Of a stretch of 64,000 nt of DNA, positions 18,701-27,496 are shown in pieces (positions within the stretch are counted from its first letter, which is position 1; each line of letters begins with the position of its first letter). Source of the stretch: Gordonia sp. SL306 (GTDB lineage Bacteria > Actinomycetota > Actinomycetes > Mycobacteriales > Mycobacteriaceae); assembly GCF_026625785.1 (NCBI RefSeq), contig NZ_CP113063.1:3782001-3846000 (forward strand), in the 5' to 3' direction. Made by a program: the position numbers and the translations under genes. The notes under the pieces are model-generated. The model saw only the letters and a list, made by a program, of their open reading frames with translations. It was not told where the DNA came from and did not search any database.

Positions 18701-19343
18701 CACCGAGGTCGAGGATGTCCTGGGAGTCGGCAGGGTAGAGGATCGGCATGTAGAGATCCGCCAGCGCCATCTCCGACGCGCACGGAACCGTCGAACTCTT
18801 CGCGCCCGGGTCGTCGCCGACCAGTGCGACCGCGCCTCCGGCCGGGTGGGTGCCGATCAGGTTCGCGTGCCGCAATGCGTCGGTGGCACGGTCCAGGCCG
18901 GGGGCCTTGCCGTACCAGTAGCCGACCACGCCATCGCGGGTGTGTCCCGCGGCGTCCGGGGCGAGATGGCCCACCTGCCCGGCCACCTGCGAACCCATCA
19001 CCGACGTCGCCGCGATCTCCTCGTTCAGTCCGGGGCGGTGGACGATGTCGTAGGGCTCGAGGTAGTTGCGTCGGCGGGCGATCTCCAGGTCGTAGCCGGC
19101 GAGTGGCGAACCCTCGTAGCCGGAGATGAAGGAGGCCGTTCGCAGATTCTGCAACCGATCGATGCGAGCGCGGTCGCGGACCATTCGGACCAGCGCTTGG
19201 ATACCGGTGAGGTAGATGGTGCCCGACTCGCGCGTGTAGCGGTCGTCGAGGGAGAACGTCGCGCCCCCGGGAATCGGGGTGCCGCGGGAGTCGGCTTCGG
19301 TGTGCGCGCCTACTCGGCGCGCGCGGTCGTCTGCGAGGGTCAT
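15768..19343 (-). CDS. one-chain indolepyruvate/2-oxoacid:ferredoxin oxidoreductase
   Basis: A 1191-residue cytoplasmic enzyme that oxidatively decarboxylates 2-oxoacids to acyl-CoA with ferredoxin as acceptor. The alpha-like region starts around residue 40 (GTIYLTGIQALVRM, FISGYEGSPLAGYD). The thiamine-diphosphate part includes CSGCPHNSSTKV, GAGIGCHAM and QNVGDGTFMHSASLAL. A cysteine-rich segment near 667-715 (CEGCGDCGEKSNC...SCLKGDCPSF) is the iron-sulfur region, and the gamma-like domain follows (VTGIGGTGVVTVSQVLA). The last 250 residues match the extra domain of this fused type. It diverges from a carboxylase operon that looks like leucine breakdown, so branched-chain 2-oxoacids are reasonable substrates besides arylpyruvates. 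ATG 19343 follows a weak AGG site. Confidence 0.88.
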   Translation of the reverse strand: MTLADDRARRVGAHTEADSRGTPIPGGATFSLDDRYTRESGTIYLTGIQALVRMVRDRARIDRLQNLRTASFISGYEGSPLAGYDLEIARRRNYLEPYDIVHRPGLNEEIAATSVMGSQVAGQVGHLAPDAAGHTRDGVVGYWYGKAPGLDRATDALRHANLIGTHPAGGAVALVGDDPGAKSSTVPCASEMALADLYMPILYPADSQDILDLGVHAAVMSRTSGLWTSMKISAHVADGASTAMVDPARIMPVYGDLGASPHVPSGRLLGANLMELEQNQLTTRIPRALEYARLNGLNRITVSSSDDHIGIVAAGKTYLDLREALRLMGITDDDLRALGVRILKLGMVYPIERDILNRFMFDTATGELDEVIVIEEKRDFIETMMRDILFRHPRAPRIVGKTNEDGSTLFSRFGELDVDAVSRGLATRLAHHHHIDAAQDWLDRKSQRRGRIELPLAVRTPYFCSGCPHNSSTKVSDDTLVGAGIGCHAMVLLMDPRQVGDIAGVTQMGGEGAQWIGMAPFVTADHFVQNVGDGTFMHSASLALRAAVAAGENITYKLLYNGTVAMTGGQDPVGAMGLPRLTSLLIAEGVARIVVTSDDPKRTKALGLPGSVEIRHRDEMLDVQTELAAAGGVTVLIHDQHCAAENRRKRKRGIVETPNQRVMINERICEGCGDCGEKSNCLSVHPVQTEFGRKTRIDQSSCNLDFSCLKGDCPSFVTVTPGTRRAGVRADDIADTSLPTPNVPELRDTFTLRVTGIGGTGVVTVSQVLATAAVLDGHAARTVDMTGLAQKGGAVVSDVKVSPGAIEQAAKVASDDCDLYLVCDPLVGTDPVNLKVASPDKTVAVVSTTEIPTGAMVIDTSVGFPAAHQVHSAIDAKVARAVYLDPGALSTGLFGDEQYANMLMVGAAYQAGALAISAESVERAIELNGVAVESNTQAFRRGRQIVDDPDAVTDALAALHGSSSPDIIPSDGAGTAVAALGIADDDLSHAIAIRYDELIAYADERYARQYLELVDRVHRAGHGDGLTGTVARNLYKLMAYKDEYEVARLTQDAAFASGIAEQFGDDAEVAVRLHPPTLRHLGMREKMSLGAWADRPLAGLAKMKRLRGTKLDPFGRNEIRRTERALIVEYREILEAILAGLSSGRIGTEQLSSAVALADLPDMVRGYESIKMANVERYREEVARQRAALGI

Positions 19344-19509
19344 GGGGTTACCTGGCCTTCTTCATATGTCGGTCCGCGAGGCCGGTGGGTGGTGGCGTCG
19401 CGGGCGTCGGTTATCTGGCCCATGGGTGGTGGGCCTGACACCACAGTACGAAATTTCGTGAGCCGCGTCACGTCGGCTGCGAGAATGTGATGAGTGTCGG
19501 GAAGGGCAC

Positions 19510-19539
19510 GTGACAAGTCGCACCGGGCTGACGTACGAT
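19510..19539 (+). promoter_or_regulatory. promoter of the carboxylase operon
   Basis: GTGACA (19510-19515), an 18-base spacer and TACGAT (19534-19539) make a good sigma-A-type promoter. Transcription would start near 19546, inside the inverted repeat at 19544-19567. Confidence 0.6.
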
Positions 19540-19543
19540 GCGG

Positions 19544-19567
19544 TTCAGTTAATCGCCACTAACTGAA
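19544..19567. promoter_or_regulatory. 24-bp operator, TetR-type
   Basis: TTCAGTTA, an 8-base spacer, then TAACTGAA: a perfect 8+8 bp inverted repeat covering the predicted +1 and ending 6 bases before the start codon. Its size and position suit a TetR dimer acting by steric block. The nearest TetR gene in the window is at 14989. Confidence 0.65.
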
Positions 19568-19573
19568 AGGTCG

Positions 19574-21190
19574 ATGGTGACCAGCACGTTCAGCATGGAA
19601 GCCACCAGCGGGTCCGGCGAAGAGCCGGTCGGGTCCCGTGTCGTCCACCTCCGCAACATCGGCCGACTCAAGGAGCGTCTCGCCGTCGCGCGGCGGGGAG
19701 GCGGCGAGAAGGCGCGCGACCGGCACATCTCCCGAGGCAAACTCTTGCCCCGCGATCGGGTGGACGGACTCCTCGACGTCGGTTCGCCGTTCCTCGAGGT
19801 GGCCCCCCTCGCGGCGACGGGTATGTACGACGACCGCGTGCCGTCGGCCGGTGTGGTCGCGGGCGTGGGCCGCGTCGCCGGACGCGAATGCATGATCGTC
19901 GCCAACGACGCGACGGTCTCCGGTGGCACCTACTACCCGATGACCGTGAAGAAGCACCTGCGCGCACAGGAGATCGCCGCGGCCAACCGGTTGCCCTGCA
20001 TCTACCTCGTCGACTCGGGCGGGGCGATGCTCCTGCAGCAGGACGAGGTGTTCCCGGACCGTGATCATTTCGGCCGGATCTTCTACAACCAGGCGACGAT
20101 GAGCGCTGCGGGCATCCCGCAGATCGCCGCGGTCCTCGGTTCGTCGACGGCCGGCGGCGCCTATGTGCCGGCGATGAGCGACGAGACGGTGATCGTTCGC
20201 AATCAGGGCACGATCTTCTTGGCAGGCCCGCCACTGGTGAAGGCGGCCACCGGTGAGGACGTGACCGCTGAGGAACTCGGCGGCGGCGCGATGCACTCGT
20301 CGATCTCCGGGGTCACCGACCATCTCGTCGACAACGACGAGCAGGCCCTGGCGAAGGTGCGCGACATCGTCGCCACCCTGGGTCCGCGTGAGACGGCGCA
20401 GTGGGAGACGATCGCCCCGCGCGAGCCGAAGCGGCCGCAGACCGACATCTACGACGTGGTCCCGACCGATTCGCGAACCCCCTACGACGTCCGCGAGGTC
20501 ATCGAGATCCTCAGTGATGCCGGGGAATACACCGAGTTCAAGGCGAACTACGGGACCACGCTGGTCACCGCCTTCGCCCACGTGCACGGCCACCCGGTCG
20601 GCTTCGTCGCGAACAACGGCGTGTTGTTCAGCGAATCCGCGCTCAAGGGAGCGCATTTCATCGAGCTCTGCGATCAGCGGCGGATACCGCTGATCTTTCT
20701 GCAGAACATCACCGGCTTCATGGTGGGACGCGCTTACGAGGAAGGCGGCATCGCCAAGAACGGGGCGAAGATGGTCAACGCCGTCGCGTGTGCGCGGGTC
20801 CCCAAGCTGACCGTCATGGTCGGCGGCTCGTTCGGCGCCGGCAACTATTCGATGTGCGGCCGTGCGTATTCGCCGCGGTTCCTGTGGATGTGGCCCAACG
20901 CTCGCATCTCGGTGATGGGCGGACCACAGGCGGCCGACACGCTCGCCACGGTCCGTCGCAACCAGGTCGAACGGTCCGGGGGTGACTGGGCCGCCGACGA
21001 CGAGGAGTCGTTCAAGGCGCCGATCCGCGAGCAGTTCGAGCGGCAGGCGGATGCGTACTACTCGACCGCTCGGCTGTGGGACGACGGGATCATCGATCCT
21101 GCCCAGACCCGGACCACTCTCGGATTGGCGCTGGAAGCCTGCCGATATGCCCCACTCGACGACCCGCGCTACGGCGTCTTTCGGATGTGA
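19574..21190 (+). CDS. accD1: acyl-CoA carboxylase beta (carboxyltransferase) subunit, AccD1-like
   Basis: A 538-residue carboxyltransferase, likely the beta subunit of 3-methylcrotonyl-CoA carboxylase in leucine breakdown. It begins the characteristic [20 protein letters not shown] and [13 protein letters not shown], then has the N-lobe oxyanion region [13 protein letters not shown] and [15 protein letters not shown]; the C-lobe has [17 protein letters not shown] and [15 protein letters not shown]. These features and the neighbours (biotin carboxylase, acyl-CoA dehydrogenase, MaoC, CitE) match the AccD1-AccA1 group (Rv2502c-Rv2501c) rather than the propionyl-CoA type. ATG 19574 has AAAGG only 3 bases upstream, so GTG 19577 or ATG 19595 may be used. 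First gene of a seven-gene operon. Confidence 0.9.
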   Translation: MVTSTFSMEATSGSGEEPVGSRVVHLRNIGRLKERLAVARRGGGEKARDRHISRGKLLPRDRVDGLLDVGSPFLEVAPLAATGMYDDRVPSAGVVAGVGRVAGRECMIVANDATVSGGTYYPMTVKKHLRAQEIAAANRLPCIYLVDSGGAMLLQQDEVFPDRDHFGRIFYNQATMSAAGIPQIAAVLGSSTAGGAYVPAMSDETVIVRNQGTIFLAGPPLVKAATGEDVTAEELGGGAMHSSISGVTDHLVDNDEQALAKVRDIVATLGPRETAQWETIAPREPKRPQTDIYDVVPTDSRTPYDVREVIEILSDAGEYTEFKANYGTTLVTAFAHVHGHPVGFVANNGVLFSESALKGAHFIELCDQRRIPLIFLQNITGFMVGRAYEEGGIAKNGAKMVNAVACARVPKLTVMVGGSFGAGNYSMCGRAYSPRFLWMWPNARISVMGGPQAADTLATVRRNQVERSGGDWAADDEESFKAPIREQFERQADAYYSTARLWDDGIIDPAQTRTTLGLALEACRYAPLDDPRYGVFRM

Positions 21191-21194
21191 TCAC

Positions 21195-23258
21195 GTGACC
21201 GACAACAACACTCCAGCAATCCGGCCGATCCGCAGCGTGCTGGTCGCCAATCGCGGTGAGATCGCCTGCCGTGTGATCGGCACCCTGCGCCGGATGGGTA
21301 TCCGCAGTGTCGCCGTCTATTCGGACGCCGACGCCGACGCACGTCACGTCCGGGAGGCCGACGTGGCGGTTCGGATCGGGTCGGCGCCCGCGACCGAGAG
21401 TTACCTGAACATCGACGCCGTGGTGCGCGCGGCGCAGGATTCCGGCGCCGACGCCGTACACCCGGGCTACGGGTTCCTCTCGGAGAACCAGAAGTTCGCT
21501 GCGGCACTGGCCGGTGCGGGCCTGGTCTTCATCGGTCCGCCGGTGGACGCCATCGCGACGATGGGCGACAAGATCACCGCTCGCGCCGCGGTCACCGAAC
21601 GCGATGTTCCCGTGGTTCCGGGCTTGTCGCGGCCGGGTCTGACCGACGACGACCTGATCGCCGCCGCCCCCGACGTCGGCTTCCCGGTTCTGATCAAGCC
21701 GAGCGCCGGTGGTGGCGGCAAGGGCATGCACCGTGTCGAGAACGCCGCGGACCTGCCCGCTGCGCTCGAACGTGCCCGCCGAGAGGCCGGCTCCGCCTTC
21801 GGCGACGACACCCTGTTCCTCGAGCACTTCGTGGACACCCCACGCCACATCGAGGTCCAGGTCCTCGCCGACGAGCACGGCAACGTGATCCATCTCGGAG
21901 AACGTGAATGCTCGCTGCAGCGCCGCCACCAGAAGGTGATCGAGGAGGCGCCGTCGGCCCTGCTCGACGAACAGACGCGTGACCGGATCGGTGCTGCGGC
22001 CTGCGACGCCGCACGCAGTGTCGGTTACACCGGCGCGGGCACCGTCGAGTTCATCGTCTCCGCCCATCGGCCCGACGCGTTCTTCTTCATGGAGATGAAC
22101 ACGCGGCTGCAGGTCGAGCATCCGGTCACCGAGCTCGTCACCGGCGTCGACCTGGTGGAACAGCAGATCCGGGTGGCGAGGGGTGAGGCGCTCACGCTCA
22201 CCCAGGACGACATCGTGATGAGCGGGCACGCTATCGAGGCGCGTGTGTACGCAGAGGATCCGGCGCACGGATTCCTGCCGACCGGCGGGACCATCGCAGG
22301 TCTCGTCCACCCGGACTCCTCTCCGGGCAACGGGATTCGCGTCGACTCGGCGATGACCGACGGGCTGGTGGTCGGCAGCGACTACGATCCGATGCTGGCG
22401 AAGATCATCGCGCACGGCAGAGATCGGGAGGAGGCACTCGAGCGGCTCGACCAGGCCCTCGCCCACACCCACGTACTCGGCGTGGTGACCAACATCGACT
22501 TCTGTCGCCATGTGCTCGCCCAGCAGTCTGTCCGCGACGCGGAGCTCGACACCGAACTGCTCGACCGACTCGTCCACGACTACTCCTCGCCGGAGCCCGT
22601 TCCGGAAGCTCTTGTCCTGGCGGGGGTCGCGCGTATCGGACCCCGCGACCGTGCGGACATATGGCAGTCCGCCGTCGGCTGGCGGATCGGCGAACCCGCA
22701 CCTGTGGTGACCCGTTTGGTGAGTGGCGCTGAGCATTTCACCGTCGCCATCGAGGTGGAGTCGGCGTCGGCGGATGCGATCGTCGGTCAGGCGACCGTGA
22801 CCCACGACGACGATGACCGGCGGCCGTGGCACGCGACAATCGAGTATCGGCGGATCGCGAACGGCGACAACGAGAGCCGGCGGCTGATCGTCGACGGGGT
22901 CAGCCAGTCGTGGTCGAACGCCGAGGTCGACGGGACGTGGTGGGTGGCGGGTCCGCACGGCACCTGGCTGCTCGATCTCGCCCGAACGCTGCTCGACGAA
23001 GCTGCCGACGAGCATGCCGGCGAGATCCTCAGCCCGATGCCGGGAACGGTGGTCGCGGTCCGGGCCGAGGCGGGGGAGACCGTCTCGGCGGGCAACCCGA
23101 TCGTCGTCGTCGAAGCGATGAAAATGGAACATACGCTCACCGCTCCGATCGACGGAGTGGTGGCGGTCTCGGCGAGGGTCGGTGACAAGGTCGCGGCCGG
23201 CCAAACACTCGCGCATGTGGAATCCGCCGTGGGCGATTCGATCGACAAGGAGAACTGA
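21195..23258 (+). CDS. accA1: acyl-CoA carboxylase alpha subunit (biotin carboxylase/BCCP), AccA1-like
   Basis: A 687-residue biotin-dependent subunit. The N-terminal biotin carboxylase starts [18 protein letters not shown]-grasp signatures include [35 protein letters not shown] and [16 protein letters not shown]. The C-terminal biotinyl domain has the lysine in [12 protein letters not shown] (K643). A middle region of about 120 residues joins the two and would contact AccD1. With AccD1 it should carboxylate 3-methylcrotonyl-CoA. GTG 21195 lies 4 bases after the accD1 stop and is the first codon giving a typical N-terminus. It shares one base with the next start (TGATG). Confidence 0.92.
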   Translation: MTDNNTPAIRPIRSVLVANRGEIACRVIGTLRRMGIRSVAVYSDADADARHVREADVAVRIGSAPATESYLNIDAVVRAAQDSGADAVHPGYGFLSENQKFAAALAGAGLVFIGPPVDAIATMGDKITARAAVTERDVPVVPGLSRPGLTDDDLIAAAPDVGFPVLIKPSAGGGGKGMHRVENAADLPAALERARREAGSAFGDDTLFLEHFVDTPRHIEVQVLADEHGNVIHLGERECSLQRRHQKVIEEAPSALLDEQTRDRIGAAACDAARSVGYTGAGTVEFIVSAHRPDAFFFMEMNTRLQVEHPVTELVTGVDLVEQQIRVARGEALTLTQDDIVMSGHAIEARVYAEDPAHGFLPTGGTIAGLVHPDSSPGNGIRVDSAMTDGLVVGSDYDPMLAKIIAHGRDREEALERLDQALAHTHVLGVVTNIDFCRHVLAQQSVRDAELDTELLDRLVHDYSSPEPVPEALVLAGVARIGPRDRADIWQSAVGWRIGEPAPVVTRLVSGAEHFTVAIEVESASADAIVGQATVTHDDDDRRPWHATIEYRRIANGDNESRRLIVDGVSQSWSNAEVDGTWWVAGPHGTWLLDLARTLLDEAADEHAGEILSPMPGTVVAVRAEAGETVSAGNPIVVVEAMKMEHTLTAPIDGVVAVSARVGDKVAAGQTLAHVESAVGDSIDKEN

Positions 23259-24403
23259 TGGAACTCACTCAGGAGTACACCGACCTCATCCACAGCGTCC
23301 GCGACTTCGCCCGGTCCGTCGTGGCGCCCGTCTCGGCGAAACACGATGAGGAGCACAGCTTTCCCTACGAGGTCGTCGCGCAGATGGGGCAGATGGGCCT
23401 GTTCGGGCTGCCGTTCGACGAGGAGTACGGCGGCATGGGGGGCGACTATTTCGCGCTCGCGCTGGCCCTCGAGGAACTCGGAAAGGTCGATCAGTCCGTC
23501 GCCATCACCCTGGAGGCGGGGGTGGGGCTCGGCGCGATGCCGATCTACCGGTTCGGCACGGAGGCGCAGAAGCAACAGTGGCTGCCCGACCTCACCGCTG
23601 GCCGTGCCCTCGCGGGATTCGGCCTCACCGAGCCGGGCGCGGGTTCCGACGCCGGTGCCACCGCGACCACCGCGAAGGACGACGGCGACTCGTGGATCAT
23701 CAACGGCGGCAAGCAGTTCATCACCAATTCCGGAACCGACATCACGTCGTTGGTCACGGTGACCGCCGTCACCGGGACGAAAGAGAACGGGCGCAAAGAG
23801 ATCTCGACGATCATCGTCCCGTCTGATACCTCGGGCTTCACCGCCGAACCGGCGTACAACAAGGTCGGGTGGAATGCCTCGGACACGCATCCGCTGACGT
23901 TCATCGATGCGCGGGTGCCCACCGAGAACCTCCTGGGCGAACGTGGTCGCGGCTACGCCAATTTCCTCTCGATCCTCGATGAGGGTCGGATCGCCATTGC
24001 CGCACTGTCCACCGGCGTCGCGCAGGGCTGCGTGGACGAGAGCGTGAAGTACGCGAAGGAACGTCAGTCCTTCGGGAAACCGATCGGCGAGTACCAGTCG
24101 GTGTCGTTCGCGATCGCGCGGATGGAGGCCCGCGCGCACGTTGCCCGTACCAGCTACTACGACGCGGCGGCGAAGATGCTGGCCGGTAAGCCGTTCAAGA
24201 AGGAGGCGTCGATCGCCAAGATGGTCGCGAGCGAGGCGGCGATGGACAATGCGCGGATGGCCACGCAGATCCACGGCGGCTACGGGTTCATGAACGAATA
24301 CCCCGTGGCGCGGCATTACCGTGACTCCAAGATCCTGGAGATCGGCGAGGGCACCACCGAGGTCCAGCTGATGCTGATCGCACGGGAACTGGGGTTCGCA
24401 TGA
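23258..24403 (+). CDS. acyl-CoA dehydrogenase, isovaleryl-CoA/FadE19 type
   Basis: A 381-residue flavoprotein oxidising a short or branched acyl-CoA to the 2-enoyl-CoA. FAD and substrate motifs are FGLTEPGAGSDAGAT and WIINGGKQFITNS; the C-terminal signature is KILEIGEGTTEVQ. The glutamate in GEGT is at the position of the MCAD catalytic base, whereas human isovaleryl-CoA dehydrogenase has alanine there and uses another glutamate, so substrate range is not certain from homology to IVD. Operon context (methylcrotonyl-CoA carboxylase on one side, MaoC and CitE on the other) strongly suggests isovaleryl-CoA. AAGGAG precedes the ATG. The stop overlaps the MaoC start by 4 bases. Confidence 0.9.
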   Translation: MELTQEYTDLIHSVRDFARSVVAPVSAKHDEEHSFPYEVVAQMGQMGLFGLPFDEEYGGMGGDYFALALALEELGKVDQSVAITLEAGVGLGAMPIYRFGTEAQKQQWLPDLTAGRALAGFGLTEPGAGSDAGATATTAKDDGDSWIINGGKQFITNSGTDITSLVTVTAVTGTKENGRKEISTIIVPSDTSGFTAEPAYNKVGWNASDTHPLTFIDARVPTENLLGERGRGYANFLSILDEGRIAIAALSTGVAQGCVDESVKYAKERQSFGKPIGEYQSVSFAIARMEARAHVARTSYYDAAAKMLAGKPFKKEASIAKMVASEAAMDNARMATQIHGGYGFMNEYPVARHYRDSKILEIGEGTTEVQLMLIARELGFA

Positions 24404-24900
24404 GCCAGGACGGCGTCGACGGTCCGGCCCGCATCGTGCAACGCGGCCTGTGGTTCGACGAGTTCGCGGAGGGAACCGTGTACGAACATCGGCCCGGCCG
24501 CACGGTGACCGAGGCGGACAACGTCCTGTTCACCACGCTCACGATGAACACCCAGGCCCTCCACCTCGACGCGGCCTGGTCGGCACAGCAGCCAGGCTTC
24601 GATGGTCAGCGGCTGATCAATTCGATGTTCACCCTGTCGACCATCGTCGGCCTGTCGGTGTCGCAGCTGACGCAAGGGACGCTAGTCGCCAATCTCGGCT
24701 TCAGCGAGGTCGCCTTCCCGGCGCCGTTGTTCGCGGGTGACACCCTATACGCCGAGACCGAGTGCACTGGTAGGCGGGAATCGAAATCGCGCCCCGGCGA
24801 AGGCGTGGTGAACTTGACCCACATCGGACGCAATCAGCACGGCGAGGTCGTTGCGCGTGCCGCACGGGCCACGTTGGTGCGAAAGAAGCCAGTGGAGTAG
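24400..24900 (+). CDS. MaoC-like enoyl-CoA hydratase
   Basis: A 166-residue hot-dog fold protein, the size of a single-domain hydratase. MNTQALHLDAAWSA holds the Asn/His active-site pair; LINSMFTLSTIVGLSVSQL is the central helix region. In M. tuberculosis the equivalent gene (Rv2499c) sits between fadE19 and citE, where the hydratase would supply 3-hydroxy-3-methylglutaryl-CoA to the CitE-type lyase. The same order here supports hydration of 3-methylglutaconyl-CoA. ATGA overlap with fadE indicates coupled translation. The next gene starts 2 bases after this stop. Confidence 0.88.
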   Translation: MSQDGVDGPARIVQRGLWFDEFAEGTVYEHRPGRTVTEADNVLFTTLTMNTQALHLDAAWSAQQPGFDGQRLINSMFTLSTIVGLSVSQLTQGTLVANLGFSEVAFPAPLFAGDTLYAETECTGRRESKSRPGEGVVNLTHIGRNQHGEVVARAARATLVRKKPVE

Positions 24901-24902
24901 TG

Positions 24903-25802
24903 ATGAATTTCGACAGCCCGCAGTTGATCAACGCCTGGACACCCCCGGGACCCGCCATGCTCTTCTGCCCGGCGGATCGTCCCGAGCGGTATCAGAAGGC
25001 GCTCGATCGGGCGGACGTGGTGATTCTCGACCTCGAGGACGCCGTCTCGCCGGAGAACCGCGTGGCCGCACGAGAGGCGCTCGTCGCCAACCCACTCGAT
25101 CCAGGTCGCACGATCGTGCGGATCAACCCGGCGGGCACGGGTGACTACCGGCGCGACCTCGCGGCCATCGGCGACACCAATTACCGGGTCGTCATGCAGG
25201 CCAAGGCCGAGGATGTCGACTCCATCATCGACACCGCGCTGCAGACTGTCGCGCTCATCGAGACCCCGCTGGGTGCGACCCGTGCCCACGAGATCGCCGC
25301 CGCGGTGAACTGCATCGGACTGATGTGGGGCGCCGAGGATCTCGTCGCCGGTCTGGGCGGCAAGTCGAGCCGGTTCGGACCGGACGAGGAGCGGCCGGGC
25401 TCGTATCGGGACGTGGCCCGGTGGGTTCGTTCGTCGACGAGGATCGCGGCCGCCGCCCATGGCAAGTTCGCAGTGGACTCGGTCCACCTCGACATCCCGG
25501 ATGTCGCCGGGCTGATCTCCGAGGTGCGTGACGCGGTTGCGCTGGGTTACACCGCGACCGCGTGTATCCACCCATCGCAGGTGCCCTACATCCGCGACGG
25601 CTATCGGCCGTCGGAGGAGGAGGTCCGATGGGCGCACCGCGTGGTGGAGGGATCCGCCGAATATCAGGGCGGGGTGTTCAGCATCGACGGACAGATGATC
25701 GACGGCCCGGTGCTGCGGCAGGCCGAGGTGGTGCTGGCGAGAGTCGTCGCCACCCAGGCCGACGCCGAGCCCGATGACACACCGACCACCGAGCACCAAT
25801 GA
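24903..25802 (+). CDS. citE: CitE-like beta-hydroxyacyl-CoA lyase
   Basis: A 299-residue TIM-barrel enzyme of the HpcH/HpaI/CitE superfamily. The magnesium and substrate motifs are visible: RADVVILDLEDAVSPENR (Glu/Asp ligands), RTIVRINPAG, TVALIETPLGATRA (metal Glu), MWGAEDLVAGLGG and ACIHPSQVPYI. The citrate lyase alpha and gamma partners are absent, so it is not citrate lyase. The M. tuberculosis homologue Rv2498c cleaves (R)-3-hydroxy-3-methylglutaryl-CoA and methylmalyl/citramalyl-CoA, and this neighbourhood is the same, so release of acetoacetate and acetyl-CoA is the likely step. GGAG at 24893 favours ATG 24903; a GTG at 24900 is in frame. Confidence 0.88.
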   Translation: MNFDSPQLINAWTPPGPAMLFCPADRPERYQKALDRADVVILDLEDAVSPENRVAAREALVANPLDPGRTIVRINPAGTGDYRRDLAAIGDTNYRVVMQAKAEDVDSIIDTALQTVALIETPLGATRAHEIAAAVNCIGLMWGAEDLVAGLGGKSSRFGPDEERPGSYRDVARWVRSSTRIAAAAHGKFAVDSVHLDIPDVAGLISEVRDAVALGYTATACIHPSQVPYIRDGYRPSEEEVRWAHRVVEGSAEYQGGVFSIDGQMIDGPVLRQAEVVLARVVATQADAEPDDTPTTEHQ

Positions 25803-25844
25803 GTAACCGCCGCTGACGCGGCCAGAAGGAATCGGAGCGCGATC

Positions 25845-27476
25845 ATGACCGAACCGGCATATGCGCGGGGCGAGGACAGCCCGGATCTGCTGACCGAGAC
25901 GATCGGCGCGACGCTGGCACGAACGGCGTCGACGTTCGGCGACAACGTCGCGCTCATCGATGCCGCCGCCGGGCGACAATGGACGTACACCGAGTTCCTC
26001 CATGATGTGCGTGCCCTGGCCGCGGGACTCGTCCGACTCGGGGTGAATCCCGGTGATCGGGTGGGCCTCTGGTCGCCCAACCGGTTCGAGTGGGTGCTGA
26101 CCCAGTACGCGACGGCCGAGATCGGCGCGATCCTGGTCAACCTCAACCCTTCCTATCGGCAGAACGAGATCGAGTACGCGCTCACCCAGTCGGGAGCGGG
26201 CGTCGTCGTCGCCGCCGAGCGGTTCAAGGACTCCGGCTACGCGACGATGCTCGCGGCCGCCCGTCCCAACTGTCCAGAACTCCGCGAGGTGATCCTGTTC
26301 GAGTCCGCGGAATGGGCGGCGCTGCTCGCCGAGCCCACTCCGGCCGAGGCCGCCCGGGTCGCGGAGATCGCGGGATCGCTGGCGCCGGACGATCCCATCA
26401 ACATCCAGTACACCTCGGGCACCACCGGATTTCCCAAGGGCGCCACGCTGTCGCATCGCAATATCGGCAACAACGGCTACCTCGTGGGCGAGCTGCTCGA
26501 CTACACCGAGGCCGACCGGATCTGCCTACCGGTGCCGTTCTACCACTGTTTCGGCATGGTGATGGGCAATCTCGCGGCCACCAGTCACGGCGCCGCCATG
26601 GTCATCCCGGCGCCGGCCTTCGACCCGGCGGCCACCCTGGCCGCGGTGTCGGAACATCGCTGTACGAGCCTGTACGGCGTGCCGACGATGTTCATCGCGG
26701 AGCTCGCTCTCCTCGACGACACCGGCGGGGCAGCGGGTTTCGACCTGTCGAGTCTGCGAACGGGCGTCATGGCAGGCTCGCCGTGTCCGGAACATGTGAT
26801 GCGTCAGGTCGTCGAGCGGATGCACATGAGCGAGGTGTCGATCTGCTACGGCATGACCGAGACCTCGCCGGTGTCCACCCAGACCCGTATCGACGACCCG
26901 CTCGAACTGCGGGTCGGCACGGTCGGTCGGGTCGGGCCGCACCTCGAGGTCAAGGTCGTCGACCCGGGCTCGGGCGACACCTTGCAGCGCGGCGAGACCG
27001 GTGAACTCTGCACCAAGGGATACTCGGTGATGAAGGGCTACTGGAACGAACCGGAGAAGACCGCCGAAGCGCTCGACGCCGAGGGGTGGATGCACACCGG
27101 TGACCTCGCGGTGATGGACGAGAGCGGCTACGTCCGGATCACCGGTCGGATCAAGGACATGGTGATCCGCGGCGGCGAGAACATCTACCCCCGGGAGATC
27201 GAGGAGTTCCTCTACACCCATCCGGACATCCTCGATGCGCAGGTCATCGGTGTGCCCGACGACAGGTACGGCGAGGAACTGATGGCCTGGGTACGATTGC
27301 GTGACGGCGCAACCGATTTCACCAAGGACGACCTGCACGCCTTCGCGGCGGGCAAGATCGCTCGGCACAAGATCCCCCGATACGTGCACGTGGTGAAGGA
27401 ATTCCCGATGACGGTGACGGGCAAGGTGCGCAAGGTGCAGATGCGCGCCGAGGCAGTCGACATACTCGGACTGTGA
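25845..27476 (+). CDS. acyl-CoA synthetase (AMP-binding), FadD35-like
   Basis: A 543-residue adenylate-forming ligase. The P-loop-like motif is [18 protein letters not shown], followed by [43 protein letters not shown] and the hinge and catalytic-lysine regions [20 protein letters not shown] and [11 protein letters not shown]. It should activate a free carboxylic acid to acyl-CoA. Next to a leucine/isovalerate operon, isovalerate or another short branched acid is a good guess. The M. tuberculosis cluster has fadD35 at the comparable place. It starts 42 bases after citE, the only real gap within the operon. Confidence 0.9.
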   Translation: MTEPAYARGEDSPDLLTETIGATLARTASTFGDNVALIDAAAGRQWTYTEFLHDVRALAAGLVRLGVNPGDRVGLWSPNRFEWVLTQYATAEIGAILVNLNPSYRQNEIEYALTQSGAGVVVAAERFKDSGYATMLAAARPNCPELREVILFESAEWAALLAEPTPAEAARVAEIAGSLAPDDPINIQYTSGTTGFPKGATLSHRNIGNNGYLVGELLDYTEADRICLPVPFYHCFGMVMGNLAATSHGAAMVIPAPAFDPAATLAAVSEHRCTSLYGVPTMFIAELALLDDTGGAAGFDLSSLRTGVMAGSPCPEHVMRQVVERMHMSEVSICYGMTETSPVSTQTRIDDPLELRVGTVGRVGPHLEVKVVDPGSGDTLQRGETGELCTKGYSVMKGYWNEPEKTAEALDAEGWMHTGDLAVMDESGYVRITGRIKDMVIRGGENIYPREIEEFLYTHPDILDAQVIGVPDDRYGEELMAWVRLRDGATDFTKDDLHAFAAGKIARHKIPRYVHVVKEFPMTVTGKVRKVQMRAEAVDILGL

Positions 27477-27496
27477 GACGAGGCGAGCGAGGACAC

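Noticed and set aside
24903..25802. Citrate lyase beta subunit
   Set aside because: The alpha and gamma subunits and citX/citG are missing; the operon matches the beta-hydroxyacyl-CoA lyase context of Rv2498c.
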